DNA of 10,256 nucleotides from an uncultured Sphingobium sp. (lineage in GTDB: Bacteria > Pseudomonadota > Alphaproteobacteria > Sphingomonadales > Sphingomonadaceae). Location of the stretch: NCBI GenBank assembly GCA_946479185.1, contig CAMLFF010000088.1, positions 1 through 10,256 of the forward strand, given 5' to 3'. The translations under genes were made by a program, and so were the position numbers. Shown piece after piece: positions 1 through 6,796 of this stretch. Under the pieces are notes generated by a model. The model was not told where the DNA came from. It did no database searches and saw only the letters and a list, made by a program, of their open reading frames with translations. Position 1 is the stretch's first letter; each line of letters starts with the position of its first letter.

Positions 1-12
1 AATGGCGAGGCT

Positions 13-126
13 TTATCCACCATCCTCGCTGATTGCCGGGTCTGTCGGTTGAGCCAGCGACTGCGCGCTGACAAAACAGCCGATAATCAAGGCAACAATA
101 CTCGCCCGTAATTGAATCCGCCGCAT
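13..126 (-). pseudogene. Signal-peptide stub of a secreted or outer-membrane protein (37 codons, then stop)
   Basis: Reading leftwards from the ATG at 126, a run of G (complement of 132-137) lies 5 bases upstream as a ribosome-binding site. The product begins MRRIQLRASIVALIIGCF and continues through VSAQSLAQPTD. That is a classical Sec signal peptide: basic start, hydrophobic core about residues 8-20, and likely cleavage after the AQSLAQ segment. The frame then meets TAA at 13-15, only about ten residues into the mature part. Only 12 bases of the window remain beyond the stop, so I cannot tell whether the rest of a larger protein continues in another frame. Such leaders are common on TonB-dependent receptors and periplasmic hydrolases. 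The reading as a broken gene start is inference; a very short secreted peptide is the alternative. Confidence 0.45.
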
Positions 127-264
127 ATCATCCCCCCGGTTGATCTTTATCGAGCTCGCCCTCAACCCCACGCCGAGGAGGCATCTTGCCTATCGGTCAG
201 CATCGCGACGACGAACTCGGCATCTAAGTGATGAAATAATAATGATGATAAAACAATGGAATTG

Positions 265-293
265 TTGACCATGCCTTTGGAATGGCTTAGCTT
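265..293 (+). promoter_or_regulatory. Possible sigma-70 promoter for the SnoaL-like gene
   Basis: TTGACC at 265-270 is followed after 17 bases by TAGCTT at 288-293. The -35 box is good and the -10 box is poor; a better-looking TAATAT at 294-299 is too far from the -35. The preceding stretch, about 229-257, is AT-rich. The site lies 26 bases before the first candidate start codon at 319. It is supported only by motif likeness. Confidence 0.3.
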
Positions 294-318
294 TAATATC
301 GGACAGAACTGACAGGAG

Positions 319-870
319 ATGAGCGTGCGACTAGGATCAATTGCACTATTCCTAATGCTGGCGGCGAGTTCCATGGCGAATACGCAAATGTTGCCCGTCC
401 AATCTCCTGAAAGCCCAGCAAGATCTGGCTATTTCGACACATCTGGGCCGATGACACGAGAGAAGTTTACGCGTTACGTTGCGACATTTAACGCAGGTGA
501 TTTGCGTTTCGTAGAATTTTACAAGCCCGACATCGAGTTCGATAAGGGCCCCGTCGAGGGAAAGCTGGTAGGCCGAGCTGCCATTGCCAGCTGGTACAGG
601 AGCATTTGGCAGGATGTTGATGAAACAATAACACCGCTGAGCGCCGCGATCGATATTGACGGGAAGGTCATGCTCGTAGAATTGCGCACGCAACTTGAGG
701 CCACGCGAGACAATGTTAAGCGCCCAACTGCGATCCTGAACCGAGGGGACCGTTATGTGGTCGACGGCACCATTGTTTATGGCATCGAAGATGGCTTAAT
801 TGCCTCAATTCGCGGAGCTTCAAAAGCGGTTACGATTACGCGCGCCGACGGCACTGTCGAAAAGCTATAG
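319..870 (+). CDS. Secreted NTF2/SnoaL-like domain protein
   Basis: This 183-residue protein has an N-terminal signal peptide (hydrophobic core LGSIALFLMLAASSMA, cleavage probably near residue 20). A domain with the pattern of the NTF2/SnoaL-like superfamily spans about residues 44-175: an N-terminal helix (REKFTRYVATFNAGD), a short pocket segment (FYKPDIEFD), a GR-containing loop (KLVGRAAIASWY) and a run of beta strands ending SIRGASKAV. The family includes polyketide cyclases, ketosteroid isomerases and many uncharacterised proteins, so no substrate can be named; export to the periplasm is inferred from the leader. AGGAG at 314-318 abuts the ATG at 319 but lies 6 bases from an in-frame GTG at 325, so translation may really begin at 325. 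The gene is intact, unlike its neighbours. The remnant of a CocE-type hydrolase starts a few bases after its stop, and a second SnoaL-like gene lies beyond that. Confidence 0.75.
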   Translation: MSVRLGSIALFLMLAASSMANTQMLPVQSPESPARSGYFDTSGPMTREKFTRYVATFNAGDLRFVEFYKPDIEFDKGPVEGKLVGRAAIASWYRSIWQDVDETITPLSAAIDIDGKVMLVELRTQLEATRDNVKRPTAILNRGDRYVVDGTIVYGIEDGLIASIRGASKAVTITRADGTVEKL

Positions 871-871
871 C

Positions 872-1488
872 CCTTGTTGGAACGAGAAAGAGTGGCCGCT
901 AGCGTGCAATGATTATGTTCCGCTCTATCTTGACCTGCCAGCTAATCACTCTCTCGCAAATTGGCTTTGCGGTATGATGTTTCCACGGGCCGAGCGCATT
1001 TCGACATCCGCTTTGATGAGCCAGTTGAGCTTACCGGCCATTTCAAGTTGCGACTGTGGGTGCAGGCAGACGGCGCTGCCGACGTGGATTTGTTCGTAGG
1101 CCTCGACGAGCTGGATACTGAAGGCGCGCCGCTACCGTTCACCTATTTCGCGCTCTATGACTAGGGCCCCCTGGCGCTTGGCTGGCTGCGAGCATCACAT
1201 CGCGCACTGGATAAGGACGGCTCAACACCTTGGCAGCGATGGCATAAGCACGACAAGGAAGAGTGTTGTTGGCGCCAGGCACCCCTGTCCCGGTAGACAT
1301 CGAAGTCTGATGCACGTTGCTGCTGGAGAGAGCCTGCGCCTCACTGTACAAGGCCGCGACATCTACGATGAAGATCGCTCCAACCTTGCCTTTTGCGAGC
1401 ACGGTGACACACGCCATAAGAGCACCATATCCTGTGGACCGGCGGCGGCTATGATGTCCACTTGCTGGTGCCGCTGATCCCTCATTGA
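872..1488 (+). pseudogene. C-terminal remnant of a CocE/NonD-family hydrolase
   Basis: Pieces in three frames line up in order with the C-terminal beta-sandwich (X-Pro dipeptidyl-peptidase C-terminal domain) of CocE/NonD serine hydrolases. The order is: NEKEWPLACNDYVPLYLD (from 881, frame 2); LRYDVSTG, then FDEPVELTGHFKLRLWV (from about 967, frame 1); GPLALGWLRASHRALDKDGS and TPWQRWHKHD (from 1165, same frame); VPVDIEV (1287, frame 3); GESLRLTVQGRDIYD and EHGDTRHK (1325, frame 2); and TGGGYDVHLLVPLIPH (1438, frame 1), ending at TGA 1486-1488. The breaks are frameshifts near 960, 1275, 1315 and 1435 plus an in-frame TAG at 1162-1164. The alpha/beta-hydrolase domain with the catalytic Ser-Asp-His, expected upstream, is missing: homology starts directly after the SnoaL-like gene stop. 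Members hydrolyse esters or amides (cocaine esterase, glutaryl-7-ACA acylase). The family call rests on remembered family patterns, not on an alignment run. Confidence 0.75.
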
Positions 1489-1671
1489 AGGATATGCCAA
1501 AAGCGAAAACAACGTTCAGGATGGTCCCTACCCAGTGTCACGCAGCGCCACTGCCCGTCGTTGATCGGAAAGCCTGTCGAATCTGAAAGAGCCTTGTCGC
1601 GCAACATTAATGAGCACTTTGCTAGATCAACGGTCACCCGGCGAGTTCGATTACAAACGCGCCGTCGCCAA
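1489..1671. other. Gap between two convergent pseudogenes, no gene seen
   Basis: These 183 bases lie between the hydrolase remnant (+) and the frameshifted SnoaL-like gene (-). Open frames exist on both strands, but none has a ribosome-binding site with a recognisable protein pattern. I see no convincing terminator hairpin. Confidence 0.5.
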
Positions 1672-2186
1672 TCAGTCTTTCCAGCCATCGGACGCGAAAA
1701 AGGCCATCTTCGCACGCCACCCTTGCGTCGTCTTGAGCCACAATACGGTAAAGCGCCCGATCCGTTCGGCGCCGTCCGGTCCGGACAGGAAGACCCGGCC
1801 GATTTCGCACGCCATGTCGCGCGACACGGTGACTTCGATGGTCCTGATCTTCATCGATCGCGGCCCCTCTCCCACCCGCAGGAAGTCTGCGAGAATTTCC
1901 TTTTTGCCGCGGGCGGGTGGCCTCCCCGGCCCCATTCCAATCGGGTCTAACCGGTCTGGAACGAAATAATCGTCAATCAGCTTTTCCGTCTCGCGGCTTG
2001 CGAAATTCCGCTCGAATGCCGATTGCGCTCGGCGATCGCAGCGACAACTTCTGCGCGATACGTTTCGCTGACTGGTGCGACAAAGGTAGCTTGATTGCGA
2101 TCCGCCGCCAGAGATGGTGCAGCAGCGGCTGAGGTAAACACAGCCATTATGGGTAGAACATAATCTTCAAATTTCACTGAACGCAT
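1672..2186 (-). pseudogene. Secreted SnoaL/DUF4440-like protein with a single frameshift
   Basis: Translation from the ATG at 2186 is preceded by GGAGA (complement of 2192-2196) at a 5-base spacing. It gives a signal peptide (MRSVKFEDYVLPIMAVFTSA, then AAAAPSLAAD) followed by ETYRAEVVAAIAERNR. There the frame breaks, about 2013-2024. In another frame the protein resumes as AFERNFASRETEKLIDDYFV and runs through GKKEILADFL, VSRDMACEIGRVFLSG and RFTVLWLKTTQGWRAKMAFF to the stop at 1672-1674. Both halves fit one SnoaL/DUF4440 domain: helix, short helix, GR/GK loop, then the closing strands that end with a GWR motif. The 515-base span is one base short of 172 codons, which fits a single lost base. 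The corrected protein would be about 171 residues. A sequencing error is possible, but the neighbouring hydrolase is heavily decayed, so genuine decay is credible. Confidence 0.7.
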
Positions 2187-2240
2187 GCCGCTCTCCATCA
2201 AAACTGTCGCTTCGGCTAACTCACTACATTGTTTTGCCAA

Positions 2241-2465
2241 TGAAAGGAGTTAGTGTGGCATTAACAGCCAGTAGATGATCGCGGCGCAATCGAACTCTCA
2301 CGCCTCAGATCGCCAAGCCCCCATCCCGAGGCCCGTCCTTTCAACACCTTCGTGCCGGACCAAGAACAAGAAAAAGCTGACGAGGACCGATCTTATTCAG
2401 ATCGCGCTCTATGCCGAGCGTCCTAAGTGGCGTTCCTTGGCAGGTTGGATGAAAAAGCTCAACGA
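2241..2465 (+). other. Coding-like stretch of unknown origin, possibly a gene fragment
   Basis: AAAGGAG at 2243-2249 sits 5 bases before a GTG at 2255, but that frame stops after seven codons (TGA 2276-2278). An overlapping ATG at 2275 opens a 90-codon frame whose middle part reads like real protein: KKLTRTDLIQIALYAERPKW, then RSLAGWMKKL (about 2368-2460). From about 2465 onward the same frame is only the antisense of the autotransporter-like gene. This could be the 5' piece of a foreign gene fused to the autotransporter by a rearrangement. I do not recognise the family, and the frame may be spurious. Confidence 0.25.
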
Positions 2466-3258
2466 AGGCGGTAGCCGTATTGGCGCCCTCGTCAACTGCT
2501 CGGGTCAGCGCGGCGTTGGCCGCGACATCGACCGGCCCGGTGCCTAATGCTCCGGCCACCTGCGCGTCAATCGCACCCTCGGCAATGGTCGTGCCGCCGT
2601 CGTAGCTGTTGGTCCCGGTCAGAATAAGCGTGCCGATGCCCATCTTTACGAAAGTGCCCGCGCCGACGATCGTGCCGGAGAATGTCGTCGAGAGGTCGTT
2701 GCCGCCAGCGATCAGTTCACGCGTGCCGAGATCGACCGTTCCCGCGCCGGCCAGGGATCCGATCGTTTCGCCGTTGCCGTAAATATCGGCAGACAGCGCC
2801 AGAGTGCCGGCGGCCCCCACGGTAACGGCGGAGACGTCGGAAATCCCATCGGGTCCGTGCAGCACGATCCGTCCCGCCGACACGAGCGTATTGCCCTCAT
2901 AGGTGTTGAACAGCGGCTGAGGATCGGTGTCCGGAGTGACCGGCGACCACAGATTCAGCTCGCCATCACCCGTCTTTTCAAAGCCGCCGACGCCGGTGAT
3001 CGCGCCCTCCTGGTTGACCGACAGCCCGGTTCCGACGTTGAACTTCACGTCCCCGGCGAGGTCCAGGGGGTCAGTGAACGTATCGCTGTCGATGAAGTCG
3101 AGCGTCGCGCCGGGCTGGAGGGTCACGGGATCGACTGGCAGATTCGGCGTTGCATGGGCGGCCGCTGCGAAGGCAGTCATTGATACCGCAAAAGCCGTGG
3201 AAGTGGCCAATTTAGCCTTGATCGATCGATAACCCGTGTGACGAACCAGCTTCGGCAT
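2341..3258 (-). pseudogene. Autotransporter-like passenger protein lacking its beta-barrel
   Basis: The 305-residue frame starts at an ATG (3258) preceded by GGGAG at about 7 bases. A long signal peptide covers residues 1-37 (basic stretch MPKLVRHTGYRSIKAK, hydrophobic LATSTAFAVSMTAFAAAA, cleavage near HAT). The passenger is rich in Gly, Thr, Asp and Val. It holds two passenger-associated repeats of the autotransporter type: residues about 92-132 (GFEKTGDGELNLWSP, then NTYEGNTLVSAGRIVL) and 202-230 (FVKMGIGTLILTGTNSYDGG, then TTIAEGAI). A complete protein would go on through more repeats to a roughly 270-residue C-terminal outer-membrane barrel. Here the pattern stops near residue 255-265 (about 2465-2495). 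The last 40 residues, up to the stop at 2341, have no repeat character and face a coding-like stretch on the other strand. The protein cannot anchor itself, so I treat it as a truncated gene; a small secreted beta-helix protein is the alternative. Confidence 0.65.
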
Positions 3259-3676
3259 TTTGCCACTCCCGAACTTTGTTTTGGTAATTGGAAAAGTTGA
3301 GCTGGCTGCTACTCATCGCGCATAAAATTAGTCAAATTGTGGGGATTTGGCGGCGTTTACCCGTAGCCGGGACGGCGTCGACGAATTGGTTAACGCTGCG
3401 CGCGCGCGTCGAACCGAAGGCTGTTCGGGAAGCCGGCCTAACCGAGGGTGACCAAGGCCCAGATAAACATGCATGTATCGCCGCGGACTTTTTCTGACGG
3501 ACGCGATCACTTAGGCGCGAATGACAGCAAACAAAGTGCAACTCATTGTTAATGTCGCGGGCCACCAAACGTGAACAAACGTAGAAAATATTAATTTTTC
3601 CGGGGAGGTTTGTCGCGTTGTGCCTGCCGTAATATTTCATCTCGGCGGGCGATCGTAGAGATTGAAGCAATTTGGG
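3259..3676. other. 418-bp intergenic region, no gene seen
   Basis: This gap separates the autotransporter-like gene (-) from a small + strand gene. Next to 3258 it holds the ribosome-binding site of the autotransporter-like gene. A TTGACT on the minus strand (complement of 3331-3336) could be a -35 box, but no good -10 box follows at the right distance. An alternating GC run lies near 3397-3407, an AT-rich patch near 3584-3600, and two copies of CAAACGT lie 12 bases apart near 3566-3585. The open frames on either strand lack start signals and recognisable protein patterns. Confidence 0.5.
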
Positions 3677-3970
3677 ATGCAGAGAGAAACGAGGCTGGAG
3701 ACCGTCTCGCCCTGCTCATTCGGTCCGTCGAAAGAATTCGAGAGTCAGTGCCCGCCGGTCGCGCCGCTGCAAGCCGGGTCGATCAATGATTTTGCCCAAT
3801 ATTGCCGGGACGAACTGCTCATGGCAGATCCTCGTGCAACGACATTCTGGCTGAACGGCCGAATGTTCCGCAGCGAATTCACGCCGCTCCAACTGACTGA
3901 ACGGGATGACGCTGGCCTACAAATGATCCTTGATGATATCGGCAGGGTTGAAGCAGGCGTGTTCTACTAA
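3677..3970 (+). CDS. Small hypothetical protein, unrecognised
   Basis: The reading frame gives 97 residues from the ATG at 3677; a TTG at 3662 would add five. Neither start has a strong ribosome-binding site. The first 35 residues are low in pattern (MQRETRLETVSPCSFGPSKE). The part from about residue 38 looks like a compact folded domain: INDFAQYCRDELLMADPRAT, then TFWLNGRMFRSEFTPLQL, then ERDDAGLQMILDDIGRVEAG. Codon use in this second half is ordinary for a GC-rich coding sequence. There is no signal peptide, membrane segment or metal-binding motif that I can see. It stands alone between the autotransporter-like remnant and the end of fabG and transcribes towards fabG. I cannot assign a function. 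Confidence 0.45.
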   Translation: MQRETRLETVSPCSFGPSKEFESQCPPVAPLQAGSINDFAQYCRDELLMADPRATTFWLNGRMFRSEFTPLQLTERDDAGLQMILDDIGRVEAGVFY

Positions 3971-4128
3971 CGCCACCTCGCTTTTGCGTTATGAACAAAC
4001 CGTCCTATAGCATCGGGTGGGTGGGCGCATGCTCGCCAGCTTTTCCAGATTGAGAAAGGGGAAGCGCTAAGCCAGGCCTTTGTGCAGGACTAAGGTTGGC
4101 GTAGCGGCTGCGACAGGCTCCAGCCCCC

Positions 4129-4869
4129 TCAAATCATCGCCATTCCGCCATTCACATGCAGTGTCTGCCCGGTCACGTAGCTCGCCTCATTGCTGGCGAG
4201 ATATACCACCGCCGCGCCAATATCCGCGCCCTCGCCCAACTGCCCGGCCGGGATTCGGGTCAAAATCGCATCCTTTTGCGCGTCATTCAGCGCATCGGTC
4301 ATGGGTGAACGCATGAAGCCCGGTGCCACGCAGTTCACCGTGATGCCGCGGCTTGCCAGTTCCTGCGCGAGGCTCTTGCTCATGCCGATGAGGCCAGCCT
4401 TTGAGGCCGCGTAATTCGCCTGGCCCGGGTTGCCCGTCACACCAACAACGCTGGTGATCGAGATGATGCGCCCTGAGCGTGCCTTCATCATCGGGCGCGA
4501 TGCGGCGCGGATGAGGCGGAACGCTGCTTCAAGATTGATCCGCTGGACCATGTCCCATTCCTCATCCTTCATCCGCATGATGAGATTGTCGCGCGTCACG
4601 CCCGCATTGTTGATGAGGATATCCAGCGAGCCGCCCAGCGCTTCGATCGCGGCGGGGACAAGCCCGTCGACCGATGCCGCATCGCTCAGGTCGCACGGCA
4701 CACACACATGGCCCTCGCCCAATTCGGAGGCAAAGGCCTCCAGTTTAGACACATTGCTGCCGGAGAGCGCGAGCCTGGCGCCCTGCCCTGCCAGCGCCTT
4801 GGCGATCTCGGACCCCAAGCCGCCGCTCGCGCCCGTCACCAGCGCCGTTTTACCCGATAGATCGAACAT
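4129..4869 (-). CDS. fabG: 3-oxoacyl-[acyl-carrier-protein] reductase FabG
   Basis: FabG is a cytoplasmic NADPH-dependent short-chain dehydrogenase. It reduces 3-oxoacyl-ACP to 3-hydroxyacyl-ACP, the first reduction in each cycle of type II fatty-acid synthesis. The 246-residue length is typical. All family marks are present: the cofactor glycine motif TGASGGLG at 12-19, D60 in the CDLSD segment, NNAG at 87-90, catalytic N112, S140, Y153 and K157 (the YAASK motif), and the FabG-like PGFMRSPMTD region at 184-193. The start at 4869 has GGAGA 6 bases upstream (complement of 4876-4880). It follows fabD by 53 bases on the same strand, so the two are very probably co-transcribed. The usual next genes, acpP and fabF, are not found downstream; a small + strand gene of unknown function converges on fabG instead. 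No clear terminator hairpin follows the stop. Confidence 0.95.
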   Translation of the reverse strand: MFDLSGKTALVTGASGGLGSEIAKALAGQGARLALSGSNVSKLEAFASELGEGHVCVPCDLSDAASVDGLVPAAIEALGGSLDILINNAGVTRDNLIMRMKDEEWDMVQRINLEAAFRLIRAASRPMMKARSGRIISITSVVGVTGNPGQANYAASKAGLIGMSKSLAQELASRGITVNCVAPGFMRSPMTDALNDAQKDAILTRIPAGQLGEGADIGAAVVYLASNEASYVTGQTLHVNGGMAMI

Positions 4870-4922
4870 TGTCAGTCTCCGTATGATGTGCGCCGCTGTC
4901 TCCCCCGGCGCGCAAGCTGTGC

Positions 4923-5858
4923 TTAAAGGCGGCCTACTAGCGCCTCAATATCGTCCATCGTGATCACGCTGGTGACGGTCGCGTCCGGCGCGATCCGCTT
5001 GACCATAGGCCCGAGCACCTTGCCGCCAAATTCGATATATTCGGTGATTCCAGCATCCCACATGGCGCTGATGCTCTCACGCCAGCGCACACGGCCCGTC
5101 ACCTGCTCGACCAGCAATTGGCGGATGGTGGCGGCGTCCGTCACCGGAGCGGCAGTCACATTGGCATAAACGGGAAGGAAGGCGCCGGGCGATTGCGTGG
5201 CGGCCAGCGCCTTCTCCATCGCATCGGCAGCAGGCTGCATGAGCGGGCAGTGGAATGGCGCGGAGACGGGCAGCAGCACACCGCGCTTGATGCCATGATC
5301 CTTAACCATGCCGATGGCGCGCTCGATGGCGCCAACATGGCCGGAAATGACCACCTGACCCGGATCATTATCATTGGCGACGGTGCAGACTTCGCCTTGA
5401 GCAGCGGCGGCGGCCAGCGCCTCGGCCTTCTCGATGTCAGCCCCCAGCAGCGCCGCCATTGCGCCCTCACCCACAGGCACGGCAGCCTGCATGGCCTGTC
5501 CGCGCGTCTTGAGCAGCCGCGCCGTCGTGGCGAGGTCAAAGGCGCCCACGGCGCAGAGCGCGCTATATTCGCCGAGGCTGTGACCTGCGACCGCCTCTAC
5601 CTTGTCCCGCAGCGCGACACCGCCCTCTTTCTCCAACACCCGCAAGGTCGCGATGGCATTGGCCATGATGGCTGGCTGCGCATTTTCGGTGAGGGTCAGG
5701 TCGCTTTCGGGACCTTCGGTCATGATGCGGAAGAGGCGCTGGCCAAGGGCGTCATCCACCTCCTGGAACAATTCGCGCGCCACAGGCGATGCTGCGGCGA
5801 GTGCCGAGCCCATGCCGACCGATTGACTGCCCTGCCCTGGAAAGATGAAAGCACGCAT
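4923..5858 (-). CDS. fabD: Malonyl-CoA:ACP transacylase FabD
   Basis: FabD transfers the malonyl group from coenzyme A to the acyl carrier protein, supplying the extender unit for fatty-acid synthesis in the cytoplasm. The 311-residue protein has the full acyltransferase fold. The N-terminal FPGQGSQ motif (6-12) helps form the oxyanion hole, and the nucleophile S94 lies in GHSLGEY (92-98). R119 in the KTRGQAM segment binds the malonyl carboxylate, and H203 in SAPFHC completes the Ser-His pair. The start at 5858 gives the expected MRAFIFPGQG beginning, with AAGGA about 10 bases upstream. fabG follows 53 bases downstream. The region ahead of fabD is shared with the divergent rpsF operon and holds a 28-bp imperfect palindrome that could affect either operon. 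Confidence 0.96.
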   Translation of the reverse strand: MRAFIFPGQGSQSVGMGSALAAASPVARELFQEVDDALGQRLFRIMTEGPESDLTLTENAQPAIMANAIATLRVLEKEGGVALRDKVEAVAGHSLGEYSALCAVGAFDLATTARLLKTRGQAMQAAVPVGEGAMAALLGADIEKAEALAAAAAQGEVCTVANDNDPGQVVISGHVGAIERAIGMVKDHGIKRGVLLPVSAPFHCPLMQPAADAMEKALAATQSPGAFLPVYANVTAAPVTDAATIRQLLVEQVTGRVRWRESISAMWDAGITEYIEFGGKVLGPMVKRIAPDATVTSVITMDDIEALVGRL

Positions 5859-5931
5859 CGCCGGGGTTTCCTTATATCGCTTGATCTCTGAAAGGCCCCG
5901 GCACTAGAGCCGCCCGCAGATGCAGGCAAGT

Positions 5932-5959
5932 ATGTGTATGCGTTACAACGCACACGCAT
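5932..5959. promoter_or_regulatory. 28-bp imperfect palindrome between fabD and rpsF, candidate operator
   Basis: The left arm ATGTGTATGCGTT (5932-5944) and right arm AACGCACACGCAT (5947-5959) are separated by AC and match as an inverted repeat at 11 of 13 positions. The inner 14 bases (TGCGTT, AC, AACGCA) are perfect. The site lies 74-101 bases upstream of the fabD start and 143-170 upstream of rpsF, where a dimeric repressor or activator would be expected to bind. I cannot name the regulator. Confidence 0.45.
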
Positions 5960-6101
5960 TTCCTTGCAATTACAGCCAGAGCCGCTAAGGGCGCGTGCTT
6001 CCCCTGCTGATTAGCGGGCGGACTATGAACTGAGACGATAGCCGGAGGGGTATGCGCATGGGGCGTATATCAGCGATCGGCCAATGACAGGACGCAGAAT
6101 C

Positions 6102-6545
6102 ATGCCATATTATGAGCATGTCTTCCTTGCGCGTCAGGATCTGGCTCAAGCCCAGGTTGATGCGCTGGCGGAAAATGCCACCAAGATCATCGAGGGCCTT
6201 GAGGGCAAGGTGACCAAGGTGGAAAATTGGGGTCTCCGCAACCTCGCTTACAAGATCGCGAAGAACCGCAAGGCTCACTATGTGATGCTCAACATCGATG
6301 CGCCTGCTGGCGTTGTCGTTGAACTTGAGCGTCAGACGCAGATAAGCGAAGACGTTATCCGCTTCATGACCGTTCGTGTTGACGAGCTCGAAGGCGGCCC
6401 ATCAGTGATGATGCGCAAGAACGAGCGTGACCGCGAACGTCGTGGTGAGCGCGGCGACCGGGGCGACCGCCCTGATCGTGGTGACCGCCCAGATCGTGGC
6501 GATCGTGGCCCCCGCCGCGACCGTGAAGAAACCGACGGCGAATAA
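6102..6545 (+). CDS. rpsF: 30S ribosomal protein bS6 with a long Arg/Asp-rich tail
   Basis: bS6 binds the central domain of 16S rRNA together with bS18. The protein starts with the typical [15 protein letters not shown] chose the ATG at 6102 over an in-frame ATG at 6084 because the family begins at MPYYE and AGGA (6089-6092) lies 9 bases upstream. The globular domain covers residues 1 to about 98, including the RNA-facing [11 protein letters not shown] segment (42-52) and [10 protein letters not shown] (88-97). From about residue 105 to the end at 147 there is a disordered tail of repeated RGDRPD and RGDRG units. At DNA level this is an 18-base tandem repeat (6449-6509). Tails of this kind are common on alphaproteobacterial bS6; the repeat number may vary between strains. 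rpsR follows after 13 bases. Confidence 0.96.
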   Translation: MPYYEHVFLARQDLAQAQVDALAENATKIIEGLEGKVTKVENWGLRNLAYKIAKNRKAHYVMLNIDAPAGVVVELERQTQISEDVIRFMTVRVDELEGGPSVMMRKNERDRERRGERGDRGDRPDRGDRPDRGDRGPRRDREETDGE

Positions 6546-6558
6546 GGAGACCTGACCT

Positions 6559-6783
6559 ATGGCACGCCCATTTTTCCGCCGCCGCAAGACCTGCCCCTTC
6601 TCCGCGAAGGAAGCACCGCGCATCGATTATAAGGATGTACGTCTGCTGCAGGGCTTCGTTTCCGAACGCGGCAAGATCGTTCCCTCGCGCATCACGGCCG
6701 TTTCGGCCAAGAAGCAGCGCGAGCTTTCCCAGGCAATCAAGCGCGCCCGCCATCTGGGCCTGCTGCCCTACATCGTGAAGTAA
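6559..6783 (+). CDS. rpsR: 30S ribosomal protein bS18
   Basis: This 74-residue, strongly basic protein has the bS18 signature. The N-terminal [18 protein letters not shown] is followed by [20 protein letters not shown] and [20 protein letters not shown], ending in [13 protein letters not shown]. Length and sequence are standard. bS18 pairs with bS6 on the small-subunit platform, which explains its place directly after rpsF. The ribosome-binding site AAGGAGA (6544-6550) overlaps the rpsF stop codon and lies 8 bases before the ATG, suggesting coupled translation. Nothing unusual is seen. Confidence 0.97.
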   Translation: MARPFFRRRKTCPFSAKEAPRIDYKDVRLLQGFVSERGKIVPSRITAVSAKKQRELSQAIKRARHLGLLPYIVK

Positions 6784-6796
6784 GGAGGGCGGACCC

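Noticed and set aside
1482..1970. Open frames on both strands between and over the two pseudogenes
   Set aside because: The + frames run antisense to the SnoaL/DUF4440-like gene, and the minus frame up to 1715 has no start signal or family resemblance.
2270..2320. A TCGAACTC string resembling the reverse complement of a tRNA T-loop
   Set aside because: No paired T-arm, acceptor stem or anticodon arm can be formed around it.
5118..5891. 257-codon open frame on the + strand opposite fabD
   Set aside because: It is fully antisense to a clear fabD gene, has an implausible His/Arg/Gly-rich composition, and has no ribosome-binding site.
5964..5991. TTGCAA and TAAGGG with 16-base spacing as an rpsF promoter
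   Set aside because: Both boxes are weak and the position is 110 bases from the start codon; not convincing enough to list.
6000..6101. Possible S6:S18-binding leader RNA upstream of rpsF
   Set aside because: Such autoregulatory leaders are known in other bacteria and a CCG occurs here, but I could not draw the required hairpin with confidence.
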